A stretch of DNA of 6,020 nucleotides from Blastocatellia bacterium (GTDB lineage: Bacteria > Acidobacteriota > Blastocatellia > Pyrinomonadales > Pyrinomonadaceae): the NCBI GenBank assembly GCA_003175865.1, contig PSRF01000240.1, positions 1 to 6,020 on the forward strand. Reading direction: 5' to 3'. Made by a program: the position numbers and the translations under genes. A model generated the notes under the pieces. That model worked only from the letters and a program-made list of their open reading frames with translations. It had not been told where the DNA came from and did no database searches. Below are positions 1-3,641 of the stretch, in pieces (the first letter of the stretch is position 1; each line of letters opens with the position of its first letter).

Positions 1-1
1 T

Positions 2-772
2 CGTAAGATCAAAGAAAACATTTCGGAGATTCAAACGCGACGTGGTAAAGAGCCTGGCCACATTGGCGTGGCTTCACCGGGTCTGGCCGCAAAGGATGAA
101 CGATCCATTGCAAACATGCAGGGTCGATTGAAAGGTATTGAAGGTCTCGTGTGGACAGATTTTCTGAATTCGATTCGCCCAGTATTCGTGCTGAATGATG
201 CCCACGCTGCACTACTAGGTGAACTTTGGCAAGGCGCGGCCAGGGGATATACAAACGTTATTCTGCTAACGCTGGGAACGGGAGTAGGCGGCGCAGTACT
301 CGCTGATGGAAGATTAATTAAGGGTCACATCGGAAGAGCGGGTCACCTGGGCCATGTATCAGTCAATTCTGATGGCGCTCCAGATATTGTTGGAACTCCC
401 GGTAGTCTCGAAGAGATGATCGGTAACTACAATATTGCGTCACGTTCCGGAAGTCGATTCGCTTCAACAAGAGAATTGGTAGAAGCACACTTGAGTGGTG
501 ACGTTGATGCCACTCGCGTCTGGCTAAGATCAATTCATCATCTCGCTGTCGCAATAGCTTCCTTCATTAACGCTTTCGACCCGGAAGTAGTAATTCTCGG
601 CGGCGGAATCGCGCGCGCAAGCGCTGCCTTGTTTGACCCTTTAAATAGTGAGTTAGATCAACTCGAGTGGCGACCGTTAAATCAACGTGTTCAGATCATC
701 CCAGCTGCGCTCGGCGAAAAAGCTGGAGCCATTGGCGCAGCTTACTACGCCGCAAAAGGTAAAACTACATGA
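2..772 (+). CDS. ROK-family sugar kinase-like protein, 5' end cut off by the window
   Basis: ROK proteins are cytoplasmic ATP-dependent sugar kinases (glucose, fructose, N-acetylated hexosamines) or sugar-sensing repressors. The frame is open from base 2, so the 256 visible residues are the C-terminal part; roughly 50 residues, including the N-terminal DxGGT phosphate loop, lie upstream. Visible (numbered from base 2): IGVASPGL near 22-29, the LNDAHAA segment with the catalytic-base candidate Asp66, the second phosphate loop LGTGVGG at 91-97, and LGGG at 199-202 in the adenosine part. A GTG at position 68 could be mistaken for the start, but it encodes the Val of the conserved strand IGVASPG, so it is internal. 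Two oddities: the usual ExGH sugar-contact motif reads HLGH (115-118), and the CxCGxxGCxE zinc motif is replaced by a Cys-free GTPGSLEE (131-138). No helix-turn-helix is visible, but the N-terminus is missing. The stop overlaps the symporter start. Family call firm; substrate and true kinase activity unknown. Confidence 0.9.
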   Translation, partial: RKIKENISEIQTRRGKEPGHIGVASPGLAAKDERSIANMQGRLKGIEGLVWTDFLNSIRPVFVLNDAHAALLGELWQGAARGYTNVILLTLGTGVGGAVLADGRLIKGHIGRAGHLGHVSVNSDGAPDIVGTPGSLEEMIGNYNIASRSGSRFASTRELVEAHLSGDVDATRVWLRSIHHLAVAIASFINAFDPEVVILGGGIARASAALFDPLNSELDQLEWRPLNQRVQIIPAALGEKAGAIGAAYYAAKGKTT

Positions 773-2271
773 ACTTCACCGTGATTGATTGGGCCATCGT
801 CGGAGTCTATCTGGCCGCGTCCGTTAGCGTGGGCCTGATTGGCAAACGATATGTTGGCAAAATATCGCACTACCTGGTTGCTGGTCGTGAACTGGGACTC
901 TACTTAGGCATAGCCACTTTGGCCGCCACTGAAATCGGCACGATCACTTTCATGTACAACGCCGAGCTAGGGTACAAGTACGGCTTCGCTGCTTTTGCTG
1001 CAGCGATGATCTCGGGCGTGGTAATGATTATTGTCGGACGAACAGGCTTCGTTATTAGTCGATTTCGCGAGTTGAAGTTAATGACGGTGCCGGAGTATTT
1101 CGAAATTAAGTACAGTCGTGGGCTGCGCATCGTTACTGGGGTTCTGGTCGCCTTGGGAGGCATTCTCAATATGGGTGTCTTCCTGAAAATCGAGGGTGAG
1201 TTTCTGACTATTGTGAGTGGCATTAATACGCGACATATCGTCGTCGTAATGACTGTCATACTACTCCTCGAGCTGGCCTATACAGTCCTCGGCGGCATGG
1301 TCTCAGTCGTCATTACGGATTTTATCCAGTACGTGTTGTTGTCTGTTGCCACAATCCTCGTTTCACTCTATGCCGTCTATCACGCAGGTTGGGGAAATAT
1401 TGTTGCGAAGGTATCCACCGTAATGGGCAATGCCGGCTTCGACCCGATCGCTAATCCGAAATTCGGCATCATCTTTCTAGTCTGGCAAATACTTTTGTGG
1501 TTTTCGGTCCACACTTGCTGGCAGACGACGGCGATGAGGATGTTCTCGACGAAGAGTCCTGAAACATCGAAGAGGGTGATGACTTGGACAGGATTCATCT
1601 TTCTCGGCAGAGGAGTGCTGCCAATGCTTTGGGGCATAGCCGCCCTCACTTTGTACGGAACAGGTTTATTAACGAGTGGCGTGCCTGCGCCGGTCGTGAA
1701 CGGCCAAACTCTGGCGCCAATCGATGCGATGCCGGCGATGCTCGCGAACATTTTGGGACCAGGCATTCGAGGAATTGTCGTCGCAGGAATGTTAGCGGCT
1801 ACGATGTCTGTTAATAGTTCTTACTTGCTTGGTTGGAGTGCTGTAATTTCACAAGATGTGATCATGCCGCTTCGACGTGTTCTTGGGAAAGGACCTTTGA
1901 GTTCACGTACACAAATCTTCGTGAACCGCGTCGCGAATCTATTTGTTAGTTTATTTCTAATGTTCTGGGGTCTCTACTACACACCACCAGGCGCTGTCTA
2001 CCTTTACCTAAACGTCACCGGTACGATCTTCCTGGCCGGTGCATTTGTCTGCGTTATCGGAGGTCTCTATTGGCGACGTTCCAATGTGGTTGGAGGGTAT
2101 GCCGCAATGTTGGCAGGTGCAGCTGGTGCCATCATTCCTTTTTTCTTTCTGCACTGGAGCGAGAACATTACCGGCTTTGCCGCATTTGGATTGGCTGCAA
2201 GTGGTCTAGTAGTTGGCTCGCTACTGGGTCGACAAAAGGTTGCAGTTGAACAATTGGCGTCCACCGACTGA
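769..2271 (+). CDS. Sodium:solute symporter (SSS family), probably a sugar importer
   Basis: This is an inner-membrane Na+-coupled uptake protein of the SSS/SLC5 family (relatives include vSGLT and PutP). Its 500 residues match the family's usual 450-550, and hydrophobic stretches suggest 13-14 membrane spans. Family marks: TM1 at about 6-24, the loop SHYLVAGREL (33-42) leading into LGIATLAATEIGTITF, the MTVPEYFE segment (105-112) after TM3, HTCWQTTAMRMF from His248, and AATMSVNSSYLLGWSAVIS from about 343, which corresponds to the TM8 Na+-site region. There a Ser (347) is followed by Val, whereas PutP and vSGLT have a second hydroxyl residue. The ATG overlaps the ROK stop (ATGA) with a weak AAAAGG 9 nt upstream, so translation is probably coupled. 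A small membrane protein follows 16 bp later. A sugar substrate is inferred from the ROK and oxidoreductase neighbours; organic acids or amino acids cannot be excluded by sequence alone. Confidence 0.93.
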   Translation: MNFTVIDWAIVGVYLAASVSVGLIGKRYVGKISHYLVAGRELGLYLGIATLAATEIGTITFMYNAELGYKYGFAAFAAAMISGVVMIIVGRTGFVISRFRELKLMTVPEYFEIKYSRGLRIVTGVLVALGGILNMGVFLKIEGEFLTIVSGINTRHIVVVMTVILLLELAYTVLGGMVSVVITDFIQYVLLSVATILVSLYAVYHAGWGNIVAKVSTVMGNAGFDPIANPKFGIIFLVWQILLWFSVHTCWQTTAMRMFSTKSPETSKRVMTWTGFIFLGRGVLPMLWGIAALTLYGTGLLTSGVPAPVVNGQTLAPIDAMPAMLANILGPGIRGIVVAGMLAATMSVNSSYLLGWSAVISQDVIMPLRRVLGKGPLSSRTQIFVNRVANLFVSLFLMFWGLYYTPPGAVYLYLNVTGTIFLAGAFVCVIGGLYWRRSNVVGGYAAMLAGAAGAIIPFFFLHWSENITGFAAFGLAASGLVVGSLLGRQKVAVEQLASTD

Positions 2272-2276
2272 GCCGC

Positions 2277-2282
2277 AGGAGG
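2277..2282 (+). promoter_or_regulatory. Strong Shine-Dalgarno of the small membrane protein gene
   Basis: A perfect AGGAGG sits 5 nt before the ATG at 2288 and just after the symporter stop (2269-2271). It is the strongest ribosome binding site in the window and a main reason to accept the 47-codon ORF as real. It also argues against a GTG further upstream in the same frame, which would overlap the symporter gene. Confidence 0.8.
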
Positions 2283-2287
2283 TTTCA

Positions 2288-2431
2288 ATGAATGTATGGT
2301 TATGGTTTTGGACCATTAGTCTGATAGTTGCAGGTACTTCGTTCGCATTTATAACGCTGGTTGTCACGGTGAAAGGCGCGAGCGATCTCCGGCAATGGTT
2401 TAGTAGCTTGCAGCGTCAAAACAAGGAGTGA
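2288..2431 (+). CDS. 47-residue single-span membrane protein, putative symporter accessory subunit
   Basis: The product has 47 residues. It starts MNVWLWFWTIS, has one hydrophobic span at about 3-28 rich in Trp and Phe at its head, and then a polar tail (VKGASDLRQWFSSLQRQNKE) with a likely amphipathic helix and no enzyme motif. The ATG at 2288 is chosen because AGGAGG lies 5 nt upstream; a longer reading from the symporter's C-terminal codons would have no such site. SSS symporters are often encoded next to very small membrane proteins (YhdT with PanF is the classic pair, and other small accessory proteins are known), so a role in assembly, stability or regulation of the 769-2271 transporter is the best inference. 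No sequence-level family assignment can be made here. It lies in the operon between symporter and oxidoreductase. Confidence 0.8.
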   Translation: MNVWLWFWTISLIVAGTSFAFITLVVTVKGASDLRQWFSSLQRQNKE

Positions 2432-2464
2432 GTAAGGCTCCGACTTCAATAAGAGCTTGCCATT

Positions 2465-2474
2465 GAGAGGAAGG
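2465..2474 (+). promoter_or_regulatory. Purine-rich ribosome binding site deciding a GTG start
   Basis: GAGAGGAAGG lies 4 nt before the GTG at 2479 (the GAGG core is 8 nt away). It supports GTG rather than a later ATG as the start of the oxidoreductase. The next residues, IRIALTGCG, are the first strand and glycine loop of the Rossmann fold, so starting later would destroy the NAD-binding site. Confidence 0.7.
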
Positions 2475-2478
2475 CGCA

Positions 2479-3435
2479 GTGATTCGAATTGCGTTAACGG
2501 GTTGCGGTGAACACTCCAGAAGTAGCCATGCTGCTCCACTAGCAAGATATGCCGCGCAGCATCCAGGCGAACTCGAACTTGTAGCCGCGTGCGATCTGAA
2601 CAACGATCGTGCTACGGAGTTCTGTCAATCATTCGGGTTTGCTCGACCTTACACAGATCTAGACGAAATGCTCGATATCGAGAAGGTTGACGCATGCGTA
2701 TGTGTGATGCCCATGGAGCAGATCGTTCAAATGGGAATCAAGTTACTCGAGCGTCGCATCCCATGCGTGATCGAAAAGCCGCTTGGTACATCAATAGCTG
2801 AGGCGGAACGACTGAGCATGGCTGCAAGCGAAACTGAAACTCCGCATATGGTTTCCGTTAACAGGCGCTTTATGCCTTATCTCAATCAAGTGCGCTCATG
2901 GATGAACGAAGTTGGCCCACCGCGATATGCAAAGGCAGTACAGGTGCGTCACTCACGGAACGAGCCCGACTTCATTTGGTCAACCGGAATTCACGTGATC
3001 GACGCGTTGCGATACATGGTGGGCGACATTGAGAGCTTTGAAGTTAACGTTCAAACCTCGGATACGAACTCTGCAGTGTGGTATGTCATTTCATTTCAGT
3101 TTAAGTCTGGCGCAAGAGGTCATGTAGAGATTTTGCCAACTGCTGGCATGGTTGAAGAGTCGTATGAATTCCTGGGGGAGCGTTTTCGAGCCCGCGTGAC
3201 GGCGGGAACTGGGACACAGCGTTCACTTCAATCCTGGCACGATGATCAACTGGTGGCGGAAGCTAGAACAGATGAAGATGAACCCGAGGATCTTCGAAAC
3301 GGCTCTTATCAGGAAGTGGAGCAGTTCGTCCGCGCACTTCAAAGAGGTACCCGGCCGCGGCCAGAGATTAAAGACGTGTTGCCCTCAGCGCGCATCTGCT
3401 TTGCAATTGCGGACTCTGTAAGGAAAAACGCATGA
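2479..3435 (+). CDS. Gfo/Idh/MocA-family NAD(P)-dependent oxidoreductase
   Basis: This is a cytoplasmic dehydrogenase of the family that oxidises or epimerises sugars and cyclitols (glucose-fructose oxidoreductase, inositol dehydrogenase, MocA). The N-terminal Rossmann domain covers about residues 2-120: strand and glycine loop IRIALTGCG (2-10), then VAACD at the end of strand 2, where the acidic residue usually selects NAD+ over NADP+, and the hallmark EKP at 99-101. The C-terminal alpha/beta sheet domain follows, with GIHVIDALRYMVGD from 170; His172 and Asp175 fit the conserved GxHxxD pair, and Lys100 is the expected catalytic lysine. At 318 residues it is slightly short for the family (330-390) but has no visible break. 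The glycine loop reads GCGEHSRSSH, more polar than the common GxGxxG/A. There is no signal peptide. It is the last gene before the hairpin element, which starts 10 bp after the stop. The substrate is unknown; context suggests a sugar or sugar derivative imported by the symporter. Confidence 0.92.
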   Translation: MIRIALTGCGEHSRSSHAAPLARYAAQHPGELELVAACDLNNDRATEFCQSFGFARPYTDLDEMLDIEKVDACVCVMPMEQIVQMGIKLLERRIPCVIEKPLGTSIAEAERLSMAASETETPHMVSVNRRFMPYLNQVRSWMNEVGPPRYAKAVQVRHSRNEPDFIWSTGIHVIDALRYMVGDIESFEVNVQTSDTNSAVWYVISFQFKSGARGHVEILPTAGMVEESYEFLGERFRARVTAGTGTQRSLQSWHDDQLVAEARTDEDEPEDLRNGSYQEVEQFVRALQRGTRPRPEIKDVLPSARICFAIADSVRKNA

Positions 3436-3445
3436 CCGTTTTGAG

Positions 3446-3493
3446 AGCCTGCAAAGCAGGCGACGGCGTAAAGCCTGGGGCGCAAGCCCCGGG
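3446..3493 (+). repeat. Left inverted arm of the composite element (hairpins 1 and 2)
   Basis: It contains the triloop hairpin at 3447-3461 and the GCAA-tetraloop hairpin at 3474-3493. Its reverse complement aligns with 3587-3634 with 9 mismatches in 48, all but one of them transitions. The stems themselves are kept or compensated by G-U pairs, and the longest run of mismatches is in the linker between the two hairpins. Confidence 0.7.
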
Positions 3494-3586
3494 GGTGCTA
3501 GCGACCCAATCGGCAGCCCGTGATAACGGGCGGTAGTGTCAGGCTGTCGCCCACTGCGTGGGCTCATATGCTGAAAACAACAGTTT

Positions 3587-3634
3587 CCTGGGGCTCACGT
3601 CCCAGGCTTTATACTCTCGCCTGCTTCGCAGGCT
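3587..3634 (-). repeat. Right inverted arm of the composite element (hairpins 5 and 6)
   Basis: This is the partner of 3446-3493. It contains a hairpin at 3587-3606 and a TTC-triloop hairpin at 3619-3633. It ends 7 bp before the ATG at 3642, so its last hairpin covers positions -9 to -23 of that start, where a Shine-Dalgarno would normally lie. Confidence 0.7.
3610..3615 (+). promoter_or_regulatory. Possible -10 hexamer inside the right arm
   Basis: TATACT (one change from TATAAT) lies 26 bp before the ATG at 3642. The matching place in the left arm reads TACGCC, so the hexamer is specific to the right arm. No good -35 hexamer is visible at 16-18 bp spacing (CCTGGG at 3587-3592), so this is only a weak promoter candidate for the secreted-protein gene. 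Confidence 0.2.
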
Positions 3635-3641
3635 AGCACGT

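Larger units (their letters stand above)
3446..3634. repeat. 189-bp composite six-hairpin element with 48-bp inverted ends (MITE/REP-like)
   Basis: This element fills most of the 206 bp between the oxidoreductase stop and the next start. It holds six short palindromes: GCCTGC-AAA-GCAGGC (3447-3461), GGGGC-GCAA-GCCCC (3477-3490, extendable to 8 pairs with one G-U), GCCCGT-GATA-ACGGGC (3516-3531), GCCCAC-TGC-GTGGGC (3549-3563), CCTGGG with CCCAGG (3587-3606, extendable to 8 pairs) and GCCTGC-TTC-GCAGGC (3619-3633). The order is mirror-symmetric: the reverse complement of 3446-3493 matches 3587-3634 at 39 of 48 positions without gaps. No protein-coding ORF is convincing and no target-site duplication is clear. 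Hairpin-rich intergenic repeats of this style are, from memory, common in Acidobacteriota and related soil bacteria; copy number cannot be seen here. It could be a non-autonomous mobile element, a BIME-like repeat or a structured RNA. Confidence 0.75.

Noticed and set aside
68..70. GTG as the true start of the ROK gene
   Set aside because: The frame is open to the window edge and the codons before it encode IG of the conserved IGVASPGL strand; the N-terminal DxGGT loop would otherwise be missing.
2432..2478. Regulatory hairpin in the 47-bp gap before the oxidoreductase (AGGCTC...GAGCTT)
   Set aside because: Only six pairs including one G-U with a long loop; not distinguishable from chance.
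3446..3476. Intrinsic terminator after the oxidoreductase
   Set aside because: The first hairpin has a 6-bp stem but is followed by GACGG, not a T run; none of the six hairpins has a proper T tract, the best being CTTTA after hairpin 5.
3533..3536. GTAG tetranucleotide next to hairpin 3 as a RAYT/REP signature
   Set aside because: It lies 3' of the hairpin rather than at the 5' foot, and the other hairpins lack it; four bases are too few to support the claim.
3385..3567. 60-codon minus-strand ORF across the oxidoreductase 3' end and the hairpin element
   Set aside because: Its sequence is a read-through of the hairpins with a low-complexity Pro/Arg/Leu composition. It overlaps a well-supported gene and has no ribosome binding site; such ORFs are typical by-products of GC-rich palindromes.
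3446..3634. CRISPR array or tandem repeat
   Set aside because: The hairpins differ in sequence and spacing, are arranged as a mirror rather than head to tail, and there are no equal-length spacers.
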